This document shows positions 36,494-46,518 of a DNA stretch of 64,000 nucleotides, in pieces. The position numbers were made by a program, and so were the translations under genes. The stretch covers positions 186,001 through 250,000 of the forward strand of contig CP135593.1 of assembly GCA_032388755.1 (NCBI GenBank), given 5' to 3'. This DNA comes from Neisseria sp. DTU_2020_1000833_1_SI_GRL_NUU_006. Lineage in GTDB: Bacteria > Pseudomonadota > Gammaproteobacteria > Burkholderiales > Neisseriaceae. How positions within the stretch are numbered: the first letter of the stretch is position 1; the number at the start of each line of letters is the position of its first letter. The notes under the pieces were generated by a model. That model was given only the letters and a program-made list of their open reading frames with translations, was not told where the DNA came from and made no database searches.

Positions 36494-37912
36494 ATGAAGA
36501 AGATTACATTCAAACCTGTACTGACCGCCGTTGCCGCCGCCGTGGCTTTGTCGGCCTGTACCATGATGCCGAAATATGAGCAGCCTCAAGTTGCCGTGGC
36601 CGATACGTTTAAATACGACACTGTTGACGACGGTATCCGTGCAGCCGAATTGGGTTGGCAAGATTACTTTGCCGATCCTCGCCTTCACCGCCTGATCGAC
36701 ATCGCATTGGAACGCAATACCGATTTGCGTACAGCCGCGCTGAATGCGGAAATCTACCGCAAGCAATACATGATTGCGCGTAATAATTTGTTGCCAACCG
36801 TCAATGCCAGCGGTACAGGTTCGCGTCAAGGCAGTTTGAGTGGCGGCAGCGTTAGCAGCCAATACAGCGTGGGTTTGGGCGCAGCCTCTTATGAGCTTGA
36901 CCTCTTCGGCCGTGTCCGCAGCACCAGCGAAGCCGCGTTGCAAGGTTATTTTAATGTGGCCGCAAACCGCGATGCCGCCCATCTGACCCTGATTTCTACC
37001 GTTGCCAAAGCCTACTTTAACGAACGCTACGCGGAAGAAACCATGGCATTGGCACAACGCGTATTACAAACCCGTGAAGCGACTTACAAGCTCTCGCAAT
37101 TACGCCATAAGGCCGGCGTGATTTCCGCCGTTGATTTGCACCAACAGGAAGCGCTGATTGAATCGGCCAAAGCCGATTACGCATCTGCGGTAAAAAACCG
37201 CGAGCAAGCGCGAAATTCCTTGGCTATGTTGATTAATCAACCTTTGCCTGAAGACTTGCCTGCCGGTTTGCCTTTGAACAAACAGTTCAAAATGACCAAA
37301 CTGCCTGCCGGTTTGAGTTCGGACCTGTTGCTCAACCGTCCGGATATCCGTGCGGCCGAACACGCGCTCAAACAAGCCAATGCCAATATCGGTGCGGCAC
37401 GTGCGGCGTTTTTCCCGCGCATCAGCCTGACCGGTTCTGTCGGTACCGCTTCCGGCGAGTTGAGCGGCCTGTTTAAGAGCGGCACGGGTATTTGGGCTTT
37501 TGCACCATCCATCACTCTGCCTATCTTTGATTGGGGCACAAACAAAGCCAATCTTGACGTAGCCAAACTGCGCCAACAGGCACAAATCGTTGCTTATGAA
37601 GCCGCTGTTCAATCCGCATTCAAAGACGTTTCCAATGCGTTGGTTGCACGCGAACAGCTGGATAAAAGCTATGCCGCTTTGAGCAAACAAAGCCGTGCCT
37701 ACAACGACAGCCTGCGCCTCATCAGCCTGCGCTACAAACATGGCGTATCCAGTGCATTGGATTTGCTGGATGCCGAGCGCAGCAGTTACGGCGCAGAAAC
37801 TGCTCTTTTGGCTAATCAGCTGACCCGTTTGGAAAACCTTGCCGACTTGTATAAAGCACTTGGCGGCGGTTTGAAACGCGAAACCGTTAGCCAACCTGCC
37901 GCGCAGCAGTAA
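36494..37912 (+). CDS. mtrE: MtrE, outer-membrane channel of the Mtr efflux pump
   Basis: Encodes 472 residues from the ATG at 36494 with AAGGA nine bases upstream. Lipoprotein signal with LSAC (Cys18). TolC-like channel of two outer-membrane-factor repeats: GWQDYFADPRLHRLIDIALE, GLGAASYELDLFGRVRSTSE, LLNRPDIRAAEHALKQANAN and the second-half LRLISLRYKHGVSSALDLLD. It forms the exit duct for the MtrCD pump. The C-terminus differs from the gonococcal protein (TVSQPAAQQ). Confidence 0.96.
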   Translation: MKKITFKPVLTAVAAAVALSACTMMPKYEQPQVAVADTFKYDTVDDGIRAAELGWQDYFADPRLHRLIDIALERNTDLRTAALNAEIYRKQYMIARNNLLPTVNASGTGSRQGSLSGGSVSSQYSVGLGAASYELDLFGRVRSTSEAALQGYFNVAANRDAAHLTLISTVAKAYFNERYAEETMALAQRVLQTREATYKLSQLRHKAGVISAVDLHQQEALIESAKADYASAVKNREQARNSLAMLINQPLPEDLPAGLPLNKQFKMTKLPAGLSSDLLLNRPDIRAAEHALKQANANIGAARAAFFPRISLTGSVGTASGELSGLFKSGTGIWAFAPSITLPIFDWGTNKANLDVAKLRQQAQIVAYEAAVQSAFKDVSNALVAREQLDKSYAALSKQSRAYNDSLRLISLRYKHGVSSALDLLDAERSSYGAETALLANQLTRLENLADLYKALGGGLKRETVSQPAAQQ

Positions 37913-37938
37913 GACTGTTCGAAATAAGCGGCATTAAA

Positions 37939-37984
37939 AACGTCGTCTGAAAACCGGATATCCAGTTTTCAGACGACGTTTTTA
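37939..37984 (+). terminator. Terminator of mtrCDE (variant uptake pair)
   Basis: AACGTCGTCTGAAAAC and GTTTTCAGACGACGTT around CGGATATCCA, then TTTTTA. Both arms share the variant CGTCGTCTGAA, so the stem stays perfectly paired although the uptake sequence is off-consensus by one base. Confidence 0.8.
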
Positions 37985-38149
37985 TATTTTGGCATGGATA
38001 CAATATGGATGGACTGGGCTAGCAGGCAGGTATCTAGGAGTTTGAGCTTACGGCAATTTTTAAGTATGACTGACAATCTGAGGTCAGGATTCCTGTTTGT
38101 GCAGAATAAATATGATTAGGTATTTCCTATTACGATTCACGATATAAAA

Positions 38150-38178
38150 AGGTCGTCTGAAAACTTCAGACGACCTTT
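38150..38178 (-). terminator. Terminator of mltD (very tight uptake pair)
   Basis: AGGTCGTCTGAA and TTCAGACGACCT are separated by only three bases (AAC). About 20 bases beyond the mltD stop on the minus strand; on that strand the stem is followed by TTTTTATA. Confidence 0.75.
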
Positions 38179-38195
38179 GCTGTTTGATTATACGG

Positions 38196-40271
38196 TTAGC
38201 TGCCCATCAATTTTAAACGCTGACCCGGAGTAACGGTTCGGGTATTTTTATTCCAGCGGCGGATATCGTTGACATCTACGTTAAAGCGGTTGGCAATCGT
38301 ATTGAGTGTATCGCCTCTACGGACTGTATAAGAAACATTTTGAATGTTGTTTTTACGGGTTTTGACCGGAGCCGCGCTAACGCGTAACAGCTGACCCTTG
38401 CGGATGTTGCTGCCTTTGATATTGTTGGCCACAATCAAATCGGCAACGCTTAAGTTGTAGCGTTTAGAGATATTGAACAAAGTATCTCCATCAGTCACGC
38501 GGTGCATACCTGCCATAGTTGTCGGCTGTGCAGATGATTGATTATTTGCTCTTGCCAGTCGTGCTTCAGTACGGCTTTGATGCTTGGCAATATTTTCGGC
38601 AATGCGTTCGCTGCGTGCTTTGGTTGCGTCAACCTCTTGATGATGCGTGATATTTTGAGCAACAGTGGTTTGATCCTCTTCTGCTTTTTGCAGACGTGAA
38701 TCAACATTGGCAAGCAATGTCATCATTTGGTCAGGTTCTTCGACTGCAGAAGGAGTGGGAGGAGTAGCTGATTTTGCGGATGCCACAACCTGCGGCTCTG
38801 TTAAGGTGAAGGCAGGTTGTGCAAGCTCGGCTGCCGCAATGACAGTTGTGTCTGCTGCAGGTTTTGCTTCCGTGGATTGTACAGTTTGAACGCGTTCTAC
38901 ACGGGGTTGGGCGGTTGTAACGGTATCGACGGCAATAGGGGCAGTTGCAGCTTTGGTATTGGTAACAAAATCAAAGGTTGCTGGAGCTTGTTCTTGTGCA
39001 ACCGTATTGGCAGGGATGACGACTGTTTTGACTGTATCGGTTTTGAGTTCTGCCGTTTGAATCGGAGCCATTGTCGGCATATTCGAACGGTAGGTATCCG
39101 GAGTATTGTCAGTATCGATGAAATTAATCATATCCTGTTTGGTAGCAGTATCGGTTTGTGCAACCAAAATGGTACGTCCTTCAGACAGCGAATTGCCGTT
39201 TAAGCCGTTTAGTCGTTTGATTTCGGCAACGCTCATCCCGGTTTCTGTCGCAATCGTGTTCAGATTGGTATTGCGGGCCGAGGTATAGGCATTGAAAGAG
39301 AGCAGGGTTTCGGGATTCGCATTGCGGTAATTTTTTTCGAATGCGGATACGGCGGAAACAGGCAGCAATAATTTTCGGTTGTTTTTCGGGATGAAGACGG
39401 GTGCGTTGAAAGCAGGGTTCAATGTCAGCAGCTCGCTCTCACTGATATTGGCGAGACGGGCGATGGTGCTGTTGTCGATGGGTTTGTCAATACTGACTGT
39501 TTGGAAATAAGGTTGATTGGTGATTTCGCTGATATTCATGCCGAAAGTCTGGGGGCTGGCGACAATATTGCGGACAGCCAGCAATTTGGGAACGTAGTTG
39601 CGTGTCTCGTTCGGCATGCGCAGGTTTTCGTAAGTTGGTTCCAGGCCTTGTGCGCGGGCACGGTTGACGGCGCGGCCTACATTGCCTTCGCCCCAGTTGT
39701 ATGCAGCCAAAGCCAAAGACCAGTCGTTAAATAGCCCGTGCAGATATTGCAGGTAGTTCAGCGCGGCATCGGTCGCGGCATATATGTCGTGGCGGCCGTC
39801 ATACAAAGGTGTTTTTTCCAAGCCGAAATGACGGCCGGTTGCCGGCATGAACTGCCACAGACCGGATGCGCCGACGTGGGATTTGGCTTTGGTGACGAAT
39901 GCGCTTTCAATGAAGGGGAGGAGTGCGATTTCGGCGGGCATATTGCGTTTTTTTACTTCGGTTGCAATATGGTACATATAAGGTTTGCTGCGCGTGATGG
40001 TGCGGTCGAAATAGGCACCGTTTGCGGCGAATTTGCTTTCGTGGCGGCGGACCAGCTCGGAATTGACTTCGCTCATGCGGAAGTCTTTTTTCAATGAAGC
40101 CCACAGGCTGCCGGAACCGAAAGTCTTGGCTTTGGCTTGGTCGAGAAGGGCAGAATTGAGCCGCATCATTGCCATACCTGTTTGGTTGGGAGTGGCGTTT
40201 TGTGCGGCGGCCGCGCCGGAAACGGCGGATAAACCGGACAGCGTCAGGGCGATGGTTTTCAGTTTTGCCAT
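38196..40271 (-). CDS. mltD: Membrane-bound lytic murein transglycosylase D with LysM domains
   Basis: Encodes 691 residues from the ATG at 40271 (a TTG three codons upstream is less likely). Signal peptide ends SGAAAAQ. The SLT catalytic domain has the general acid E122 in LLPFIESAF, then GASGLWQFMPATGRHFGL and SLALAAYNWGEGNVGRA. A long low-complexity Ala/Thr/Val linker follows (about 400-560), then two C-terminal LysM repeats (GDTLFNISKRYNLSVADLIV and GDTLNTIANRFNVDVNDIRR), plus a weaker one before the linker. It cleaves murein to 1,6-anhydro products in the periplasm. No clear Shine-Dalgarno. Longer than E. coli MltD because of the linker. Confidence 0.92.
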   Translation of the reverse strand: MAKLKTIALTLSGLSAVSGAAAAQNATPNQTGMAMMRLNSALLDQAKAKTFGSGSLWASLKKDFRMSEVNSELVRRHESKFAANGAYFDRTITRSKPYMYHIATEVKKRNMPAEIALLPFIESAFVTKAKSHVGASGLWQFMPATGRHFGLEKTPLYDGRHDIYAATDAALNYLQYLHGLFNDWSLALAAYNWGEGNVGRAVNRARAQGLEPTYENLRMPNETRNYVPKLLAVRNIVASPQTFGMNISEITNQPYFQTVSIDKPIDNSTIARLANISESELLTLNPAFNAPVFIPKNNRKLLLPVSAVSAFEKNYRNANPETLLSFNAYTSARNTNLNTIATETGMSVAEIKRLNGLNGNSLSEGRTILVAQTDTATKQDMINFIDTDNTPDTYRSNMPTMAPIQTAELKTDTVKTVVIPANTVAQEQAPATFDFVTNTKAATAPIAVDTVTTAQPRVERVQTVQSTEAKPAADTTVIAAAELAQPAFTLTEPQVVASAKSATPPTPSAVEEPDQMMTLLANVDSRLQKAEEDQTTVAQNITHHQEVDATKARSERIAENIAKHQSRTEARLARANNQSSAQPTTMAGMHRVTDGDTLFNISKRYNLSVADLIVANNIKGSNIRKGQLLRVSAAPVKTRKNNIQNVSYTVRRGDTLNTIANRFNVDVNDIRRWNKNTRTVTPGQRLKLMGS

Positions 40272-40451
40272 AGTAGTCAATTATCAATATATATTATTCA
40301 GTCTCCGCGATGTTACTGTCTGATTCATGTGAACGTCAAGGATATGAGGGTAATTTACATATGACCGGGGCTTAATGATAAAATTTGTCGCGAAAATACG
40401 GCGGTTTGCGTATATATGCCGTCAAAATCAGATTAAGCAAAAGAACATCCT

Positions 40452-41744
40452 ATGATTTCCGAAAATTCCTCCCTGCTCGATTTCGACCGCGCCCATCTGC
40501 TCCATCCCTATACGTCCATGACCGATCCGTTGCCTGTTTATCCGGTGCGCCGTGCGGAGGGCGTGCATATCGAATTGGCGGACGGTACGCGGCTGATTGA
40601 CGGGATGTCGTCTTGGTGGTGTGCGATACACGGCTACAATCATCCCGTTTTGAATCAGGCGGTTGAGGCGCAGATTAAACAAATATCGCATGTGATGTTC
40701 GGCGGTTTGACGCACGGGCCGGCGGTGAAGCTGGGCAAATTATTGGTCGGGATTTTGCCGCAGGGACTGGACCGTATTTTTTATGCGGACTCGGGTTCGG
40801 TTTCGGTGGAAGTTGCGCTGAAGATGGCGGTGCAATACCAGCAGGCGCGGGGTTTGACGGCGAAGCAGAATATTGCGACGGTGCGGCGCGGGTATCACGG
40901 CGATACTTGGAACGCGATGTCCGTCTGCGATCCGGAAACGGGGATGCACCATATTTTCGGCAGCGCTCTGCCGCAGCGTTATTTTGTCGATAATCCGCAA
41001 AGCCGTTTTAACGATGAATGGGACGGGGCGGATTTGCAGCCTGTCCGCGCCTTGTTTGAAGCGCATCATGCGGATATCGCCGCCTTTATTTTAGAGCCGG
41101 TCGTGCAGGGCGCGGGCGGCATGTATTTTTATCATCCGCAGTATCTTCGCGGGTTGCGCGATTTGTGCGACGAATTTGATATCGTGTTGATTTTTGACGA
41201 AATCGCCACCGGGTTCGGGCGCACGGGCAAGATGTTTGCCTGCGAACACGCGGAGGTCGTGCCGGATATTATGTGTATCGGCAAGGGCTTGAGCGGCGGC
41301 TATATGACGCTGGCGGCGGCAATCACTTCGCAAAAAGTCACCGAAACGATTTCGCGCGGCGAAGCGGGCGTGTTTATGCACGGGCCGACATTTATGGCGA
41401 ACCCGCTGGCGTGTGCCGTTGCCTGCGCTTCGGTCAAGCTGCTTTTGTCCCAAGATTGGCAGGCAAATATCCGCCGCATCGAAAGCATCCTGAAAGGTCG
41501 TCTGAAAACCGCATGGGACATTCGCGGCGTGAAAGACGTGCGCGTTTTGGGTGCCATCGGCGTGATTGAGCTGGAAAAAGGCGTGGATATGGCGCGTTTT
41601 CAAGCGGGCTGCGTGGCGCAGGGCATTTGGGTGCGCCCATTCGGCAGGCTGGTGTACCTCATGCCGCCTTACATCATTTCAGACGACCTCTTGACCGAAC
41701 TTGCCGACAAAACCGTACAAATCTTGAAGGAACACAGCAAATGA
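40452..41744 (+). CDS. bioA: Adenosylmethionine--8-amino-7-oxononanoate aminotransferase
   Basis: Encodes 430 residues, class III PLP aminotransferase. The N-terminus [20 protein letters not shown] and [19 protein letters not shown] identify BioA; the PLP lysine is K278 in [15 protein letters not shown], with [20 protein letters not shown] before it. It makes 7,8-diaminopelargonate for biotin using S-adenosylmethionine as amino donor. In-frame uptake sequences encode KGRLKT and SDDLL. Its stop overlaps the bioD start (ATGA), so the two are translationally coupled. Confidence 0.96.
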   Translation: MISENSSLLDFDRAHLLHPYTSMTDPLPVYPVRRAEGVHIELADGTRLIDGMSSWWCAIHGYNHPVLNQAVEAQIKQISHVMFGGLTHGPAVKLGKLLVGILPQGLDRIFYADSGSVSVEVALKMAVQYQQARGLTAKQNIATVRRGYHGDTWNAMSVCDPETGMHHIFGSALPQRYFVDNPQSRFNDEWDGADLQPVRALFEAHHADIAAFILEPVVQGAGGMYFYHPQYLRGLRDLCDEFDIVLIFDEIATGFGRTGKMFACEHAEVVPDIMCIGKGLSGGYMTLAAAITSQKVTETISRGEAGVFMHGPTFMANPLACAVACASVKLLLSQDWQANIRRIESILKGRLKTAWDIRGVKDVRVLGAIGVIELEKGVDMARFQAGCVAQGIWVRPFGRLVYLMPPYIISDDLLTELADKTVQILKEHSK

Positions 41745-42409
41745 AAGGCGTTTACTTCGTCAGCGGCATAGACACGGACATCGGCAAAACCGTCGCCACC
41801 GGCGTGTTGGCAAAACAATTGTTGCAGCAGGGCAAAAGCGTGATCACGCAAAAGCCCGTGCAAACCGGTTGCCAAAACATCGCCGACGACATCGCCGTCC
41901 ACCGCAAAATCATGGGCATACCCATGCAGGAAGCCGACAAGCAAAAGCTGACCATGCCCGAAATCTTCAGCTATCCCGCTTCGCCGCATCTCGCCGCCCG
42001 TCTGGACGGTAGGGCTTTGGACTTGGACAAAATCCGCAACGCCACGCAGCAACTGGCGGCACAATACGAAATCGTCTTGGTCGAAGGCGCGGGCGGATTG
42101 ATGGTTCCACTGATGGAAAACCTGTTGACCATTGATTATATTCAGCAACAGGATTATCCCGTCATTCTCGTTACCAGCGGACGGCTCGGCAGTATTAACC
42201 ACACCCTGCTCAGCTTCGCCGCACTCAAGCAATACGGCATCAGCCTGCATAGCCTGATTTTCAACCACATCCACGACAGCCGTGACAAACACATCGCCCA
42301 AGACAGCTTGGCATATCTAAAGGGTCGTCTGAAAAAAGATTTTCCCGATGCGGAGTGGATGGAGTTGGATAAGGTGGAGACGGACGAAAGGTCGTCTGAA
42401 AATGATTAA
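41741..42409 (+). CDS. bioD: Dethiobiotin synthetase
   Basis: Encodes 222 residues from the ATG at 41741, which overlaps the bioA stop by four bases. The P-loop is [16 protein letters not shown], followed by [20 protein letters not shown] and the late [11 protein letters not shown]. It closes the ureido ring from diaminopelargonate, CO2 and ATP. The C-terminus carries an extension ending ERSSEND, which is simply the translation of an uptake sequence; the core is of normal length. Next biotin step (bioB) is not in the window. Confidence 0.95.
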   Translation: MKGVYFVSGIDTDIGKTVATGVLAKQLLQQGKSVITQKPVQTGCQNIADDIAVHRKIMGIPMQEADKQKLTMPEIFSYPASPHLAARLDGRALDLDKIRNATQQLAAQYEIVLVEGAGGLMVPLMENLLTIDYIQQQDYPVILVTSGRLGSINHTLLSFAALKQYGISLHSLIFNHIHDSRDKHIAQDSLAYLKGRLKKDFPDAEWMELDKVETDERSSEND

Positions 42410-42412
42410 AAC

Positions 42413-42958
42413 ATGAAATCCATCAATCTAAACACCATGAATCCCCCTTTGAATTGGCAAGACAAACTTCCCGAAGAACTGCCGCAAGGCTGGAACGAAC
42501 GCGCTGCCGCCTTGTGCCAAGCGCAATCGCTGACCGCCGCCTTACGCGCCTTGGGCGGCAGTTTTACGGTAAAAGTACTGTATATGGGTGAACTAGACGG
42601 GCTGGGTAATTCATCTGGCGAAAACCATGCCGAAACCGCCGCCCCGCAATTCGTCCGCGACGTTTTGCTGCATCTGGACGGCGTTCCCGTCGTACAGGCG
42701 CGCAGCGCGTGCAGCCCGCAATCGCAAGCCTGGCGCGGCGTGTTGGATTGCGGCACGCAGCCTTTGGGCGAGCGGCTGTTTGACGGCACGCTGCCCTTGA
42801 AGCGTTCGGCATTCGAGTTTTGCCTGATGGAAAACGCAGGCGGACAGGATGATTTCAGACGACCTGTCGCCGCCCGCAGGTCTTATTTCGATTGGGATGG
42901 CGAGGTGTTGGAACTGACGGAATATTTTTTGCCGGGGTTGGCGCGGATTATGCGCTAA
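42413..42958 (+). CDS. ubiC: Chorismate--pyruvate lyase
   Basis: Encodes 181 residues from the ATG at 42413, four bases after bioD; an ATG at 42437 is an alternative start. The pattern RDVLLHLDGVPVVQARSACS, LDCGTQPLGERLFDG and the terminal RSYFDWDGEVLELTEYFLPG fits UbiC, which converts chorismate to 4-hydroxybenzoate and pyruvate, the first committed step of ubiquinone synthesis. The buried glutamate of the active site would be E169 in LTEYFLP. The placement directly behind bioAD, probably in one transcript, is unusual compared with the ubiCA pair of E. coli. Confidence 0.85.
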   Translation: MKSINLNTMNPPLNWQDKLPEELPQGWNERAAALCQAQSLTAALRALGGSFTVKVLYMGELDGLGNSSGENHAETAAPQFVRDVLLHLDGVPVVQARSACSPQSQAWRGVLDCGTQPLGERLFDGTLPLKRSAFEFCLMENAGGQDDFRRPVAARRSYFDWDGEVLELTEYFLPGLARIMR

Positions 42959-42979
42959 ACGTCGCAGCAATATAAGGAA

Positions 42980-43014
42980 AGGTCGTCTGAAACGGTTTTC
43001 AGACGACCTTTTTA
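42980..43014. terminator. Uptake-sequence-pair terminator between ubiC and prfC
   Basis: AGGTCGTCTGAAAC-type arm and TTTTCAGACGACCT with a tiny loop, then TTTTT on the plus side and T-rich on the minus side. Lies between convergent ubiC and prfC and can serve both. Confidence 0.8.
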
Positions 43015-43019
43015 ATCTA

Positions 43020-44615
43020 TTACAATTTCACCGAATGCTCGCGCGTTTCGTGGAACACGATGTCCGGCCAGCGTTCTTGCGTGAGTCCCAAATTCACGCG
43101 GTTGGGGGCGAGGTAGGCGAGGTTGCCGCCTGCGTCGATGGCGAGGTTGCCCGCATTGGCTTTTTCAAACTCTGCCAGCTTTTTCTTGTCGTCGCACGAT
43201 ACCCAGCGTGCCGACCAGATGGATGCGTTGTCGAACACGGCTTCTACGCCGTATTCGTTGGCGAGGCGCGAGGTAACGACTTCAAATTGCAGCACGCCGA
43301 CTGCGCCCAAAATCAAATCCGCGCCGCTCATGGGTTTGAACACCTGCACCGCGCCTTCTTCGCCGAGCTGTTGCAAACCTTTTTGCAGTTGCTTGATTTT
43401 CAGCGGGTTTTTGATGCGGACGCTGCGGAACAGTTCGGGTGCGAAGAAGGGGATGCCGGTGAATGCCAGTTGTTCGCCTTCGGAGAAACTGTCGCCGATT
43501 TGGATGTTGCCGTGGTTCGGGATGCCGATGATGTCGCCTGCGTAGGCTTCTTCCACCAGCTCGCGGTCGTGCGACATGAACGTTACCACGCTGGACGCGG
43601 CGATTTCGCGGTTGATGCGCAGGTGTTTCATCTTCATGCCGCGCTCGAATTTGCCGGAGCAGACGCGCAAGAAGGCGATGCGGTCGCGGTGTTTCGGGTC
43701 CATATTGGCTTGGATTTTAAAGATAAATCCGGAGAATTTCGGCTCGTTAGGCTCGACCATGCGCACGGTCGCGTCGCGCGGTTTCGGAGCGGGCGCCCAG
43801 TCAATCAATGAATTGAGGATTTCCTGAATACCGAAGTTGTTAATCGCCGAGCCGAAGAACACGGGCGTGAGTTCACCGGCGAGAAATTCGTCGAGATTGA
43901 ACTCGTTGGAAGCCGCCTGCACCAATTCGATTTCGTCGCGCAACTGCTGGATTTCCAGCGGAAAGCGTTGTTCCAGTTCGGGATTGTTGATGCCTTTAAT
44001 GATGTCGAACTCGTGCGGCAGGCGTTCGCCGCCGGCTTCAAAGAGATAGATTTCGTCGTTCAGGATGTGGTACACGCCTTTGAAGTTTTTGCCCATGCCG
44101 ATCGGCCAAGTGACGGGCGCACAGCGGATTTTTAAAATGTTTTCCACTTCGTCCAGCAATTCCAAAGAGTCGCGCACTTCGCGGTCGTATTTGTTCATGA
44201 ACGTGACAATCGGCGTATTGCGCAGGCGGCAGACGTTCAAGAGTTTGATGGTTTGCGCTTCCACGCCTTTTGCCGCGTCGATGACCATCAAGGCGCTGTC
44301 CACGGCGGTCAAAACGCGGTAGGTGTCTTCGGAGAAGTCTTGGTGTCCCGGCGTGTCCAAGAGATTGACGGTGTGGTCTTTATAGTCGAACTGCATCACG
44401 CTGGAAGCCACGGAAATGCCGCGCTGCTTCTCGATTTCCATCCAGTCGGAGGTGGCGAATTTGCCGGTTTTCTTGCCTTTTACCGTACCCGCGCTCTGAA
44501 TCGCGCCTGAAAACAGCAACAGTTTTTCGGTCAGCGTGGTTTTACCCGCATCAGGGTGGGAGATGATGGCAAACGTGCGGCGGCGGCGCACTTGGTTGAG
44601 GATTTCTTGGGACAT
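43020..44615 (-). CDS. prfC: Peptide chain release factor 3
   Basis: Encodes 531 residues from the ATG at 44615 (the frame from 44630 adds five residues). A translational GTPase: G1 [17 protein letters not shown]2/switch [21 protein letters not shown]3 [19 protein letters not shown]4 MNKYDR, followed by the RF3-specific domains 2 and 3 ([36 protein letters not shown]). It removes RF1/RF2 from the ribosome after termination. Length matches E. coli RF3 (529). Monocistronic. Confidence 0.97.
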   Translation of the reverse strand: MSQEILNQVRRRRTFAIISHPDAGKTTLTEKLLLFSGAIQSAGTVKGKKTGKFATSDWMEIEKQRGISVASSVMQFDYKDHTVNLLDTPGHQDFSEDTYRVLTAVDSALMVIDAAKGVEAQTIKLLNVCRLRNTPIVTFMNKYDREVRDSLELLDEVENILKIRCAPVTWPIGMGKNFKGVYHILNDEIYLFEAGGERLPHEFDIIKGINNPELEQRFPLEIQQLRDEIELVQAASNEFNLDEFLAGELTPVFFGSAINNFGIQEILNSLIDWAPAPKPRDATVRMVEPNEPKFSGFIFKIQANMDPKHRDRIAFLRVCSGKFERGMKMKHLRINREIAASSVVTFMSHDRELVEEAYAGDIIGIPNHGNIQIGDSFSEGEQLAFTGIPFFAPELFRSVRIKNPLKIKQLQKGLQQLGEEGAVQVFKPMSGADLILGAVGVLQFEVVTSRLANEYGVEAVFDNASIWSARWVSCDDKKKLAEFEKANAGNLAIDAGGNLAYLAPNRVNLGLTQERWPDIVFHETREHSVKL

Positions 44616-44728
44616 GGGCTTTCTTTGCAAAAAGGTTCAGGCCGCTTTTCCGACGGCCTGAGGAATGGTTGAGATGGCGGGGATTGTACAAAAAAACATT
44701 AATCGGTTCAATGATTAGGGGATAAAAA

Positions 44729-44760
44729 AGGTCGTCTGAAAGCTTTTCAGACGACCTTCT
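44729..44760 (-). terminator. Uptake-sequence-pair terminator after ldcA
   Basis: AGGTCGTCTGAAAGC and GCTTTTCAGACGACCT meet with almost no loop; T run on the minus-strand side. About 20 bases past the ldcA stop. Confidence 0.8.
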
Positions 44761-44778
44761 CTTGGATCGGCATCTTGT

Positions 44779-45969
44779 TTATTCGGTAATTTCTTCAATT
44801 ATAGGGCTGTAAGTAGCGCTGTCAAAGGTAGGCATAGGCGGGGGCAGCAGGTTGTTGAGGGTTAGGGCTGCGGGGTTCAGGGTAGGGTAGCCGCTGAAGG
44901 TTACGGTGTAGCCGCCGTTGGTTGTACTGTGGATTTTGGCATGTGCGCCTAATGGGAAGGTGCTTTTATTGGTAATGTGTCCGAAGGGGAAGCCTGTCAG
45001 GACGGGGACTTTGGCGGTGCGTGAGACGTGGTTGACGACGGCTGAGAAGTCGTAGCTTGAGTCGTATACGTCGCGGATGGTGCCCATGCGGAAGTCGCCG
45101 AAGATGATGGCGCGTTGTTTTTGCAGGATGCCTGCAAGATAAAGCGTGTTCAACATGCGTTCGATGCGGTAGGGTTGCTCGCTGACGTCTTCGACGAACA
45201 GGATGCCGCCTTGGATGTCGGGCATATAGGGCGAGCCTGCGAGGGAGGCTAGGACGCTGAGGTTGCCGCCCCACAAAGTACCTTCGACGTTAACGTTGGC
45301 GCGTTGGATGGCGGGAACGTCGATAATGTTGACGTTGTTGGTGGTGCCGCGTATGAACGAATCCATGGTGAAGACGCTGGGTTCGGGTTTGCCGAATTCG
45401 CTGTAAACCATAGGGCCGGCGAAGCTTGCCATATTGCCTTTGGCGAGCAGGGCGAGTTGGACGGCGCAAACGTCGCTGAAGCCGAAGAACAAGGTGCCGC
45501 GTTCGCGCATTCTGGCGCCGAGTGAGGCAAAGTCGATTTGCGGCAGGATGCGTGCCGCGCCGTAGCCGCCGCGCAAGCCCATGAGGACTTTGGGTGTTTC
45601 AACGCGGCCGGTGGCGACCTCTTGGAAGTCGGCGGCACGTTGGGCGTCGGAGCCGGCGAAGCGTTGATAGCGTCGGCTGCCTGCTTGTTGGTTGGTCACG
45701 GTAAAACCTGCGTTATAGAGGCGGGTCAAGCCTGCGTTGACGCGGTTGGGGTCTTCGGCAAAGCCAGAAGGGGCGACGACGCGGAGGAGGTTTTCGCCGG
45801 AGCGTGGGGGATGGTTGGTTTTGGGCTGCACGGGTTGGGCTTTCGCTGTGTTGCCGGTTTGAGTGGACGGGGTGACGGTAGTGCCGGTGCCGCAGGCTTG
45901 CAGCAGTCCGGCTCCGGCTGCGGCGGAGCAGGCGCGGAGGAAATGGCGGCGGGAGGTTTGCCAAGTCAT
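44779..45969 (-). CDS. ldcA: Periplasmic L,D-carboxypeptidase (peptidase S66)
   Basis: Encodes 396 residues. The N-terminus has a twin-arginine motif SRRHFLRAC and a lipobox-like LLQAC, so it is probably exported folded and lipid-anchored. The S66 core shows VVAPSGFAEDPNRVNAGLTR, MGLRGGYGAARILPQIDF, nucleophile Ser in FFGFSDVCA, the glutamate region GGILFVEDVSEQPYRIERM and the histidine in FPFGHITNKSTFPLGAHA. Cytosolic LdcA of E. coli trims tetrapeptides to tripeptides; the gonococcal enzyme is periplasmic and also cleaves cross-linked dimers, releasing NOD1-active fragments. The signal sequence here fits that neisserial type. Confidence 0.9.
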   Translation of the reverse strand: MTWQTSRRHFLRACSAAAGAGLLQACGTGTTVTPSTQTGNTAKAQPVQPKTNHPPRSGENLLRVVAPSGFAEDPNRVNAGLTRLYNAGFTVTNQQAGSRRYQRFAGSDAQRAADFQEVATGRVETPKVLMGLRGGYGAARILPQIDFASLGARMRERGTLFFGFSDVCAVQLALLAKGNMASFAGPMVYSEFGKPEPSVFTMDSFIRGTTNNVNIIDVPAIQRANVNVEGTLWGGNLSVLASLAGSPYMPDIQGGILFVEDVSEQPYRIERMLNTLYLAGILQKQRAIIFGDFRMGTIRDVYDSSYDFSAVVNHVSRTAKVPVLTGFPFGHITNKSTFPLGAHAKIHSTTNGGYTVTFSGYPTLNPAALTLNNLLPPPMPTFDSATYSPIIEEITE

Positions 45970-46071
45970 ATGGTTTCCTTTGGTTGGGTTTCAGACGACC
46001 TTTTCGGCAGGGGTCGTCTGAAAATCGGTTGATATGCGGTATCCGATACGCCTATTGAGGTCGTCTGAACG

Positions 46072-46470
46072 TTACGCCAGCAGGGCTTTGACTTGTTCCG
46101 TCCAGTTGTCCGGCAGGGTCATGCCGTGTTCGCGGACGGGGGCTGCCCAAATCGGGGCGGGAAAGTTGGCATCGTTTTCAAAGCGGGCGATGACGTGCCA
46201 ATGCAGATGGGGGACAACGTTGCCCAAGCTGGCAAGGTTGATTTTGGCGGGATGGAATACCTGGCGCATGGCGGCTTCGACTTTATACACCATTTCCATG
46301 ATTTCGGCGCGTTCGGCGGCTGAAAGGTCGGTCATCTCGGCGATGTGGTCGTTCCAGATGACGCGGCAGAATGCCGGGGCTGAGGCTTCGTTGTGGACGG
46401 CGATGACGCGCAGGTTTGGGGTTTGCAGCAAAATGTCTTCGTTGTCTGCGGTGCAGATGGGGCAGGTCAT
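46072..46470 (-). CDS. HIT-family nucleotide-binding protein
   Basis: Encodes 132 residues. Begins with the metal-type motif MTCPICTADNED, and has the histidine triad HLHWHVIARF near residue 92, preceded by KINLASLGNVVP. HIT proteins hydrolyse or transfer nucleotidyl groups (for example AMP-lysine or dinucleoside polyphosphates) in the cytosol; the exact substrate cannot be told. Located 98 bases upstream of the rho terminator, on the same strand as rho. Confidence 0.88.
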   Translation of the reverse strand: MTCPICTADNEDILLQTPNLRVIAVHNEASAPAFCRVIWNDHIAEMTDLSAAERAEIMEMVYKVEAAMRQVFHPAKINLASLGNVVPHLHWHVIARFENDANFPAPIWAAPVREHGMTLPDNWTEQVKALLA

Positions 46471-46518
46471 GGGGTTTTCTCGTTTGGATATGAGGGGACA
46501 GGTTGTCGGAAATGAGAA

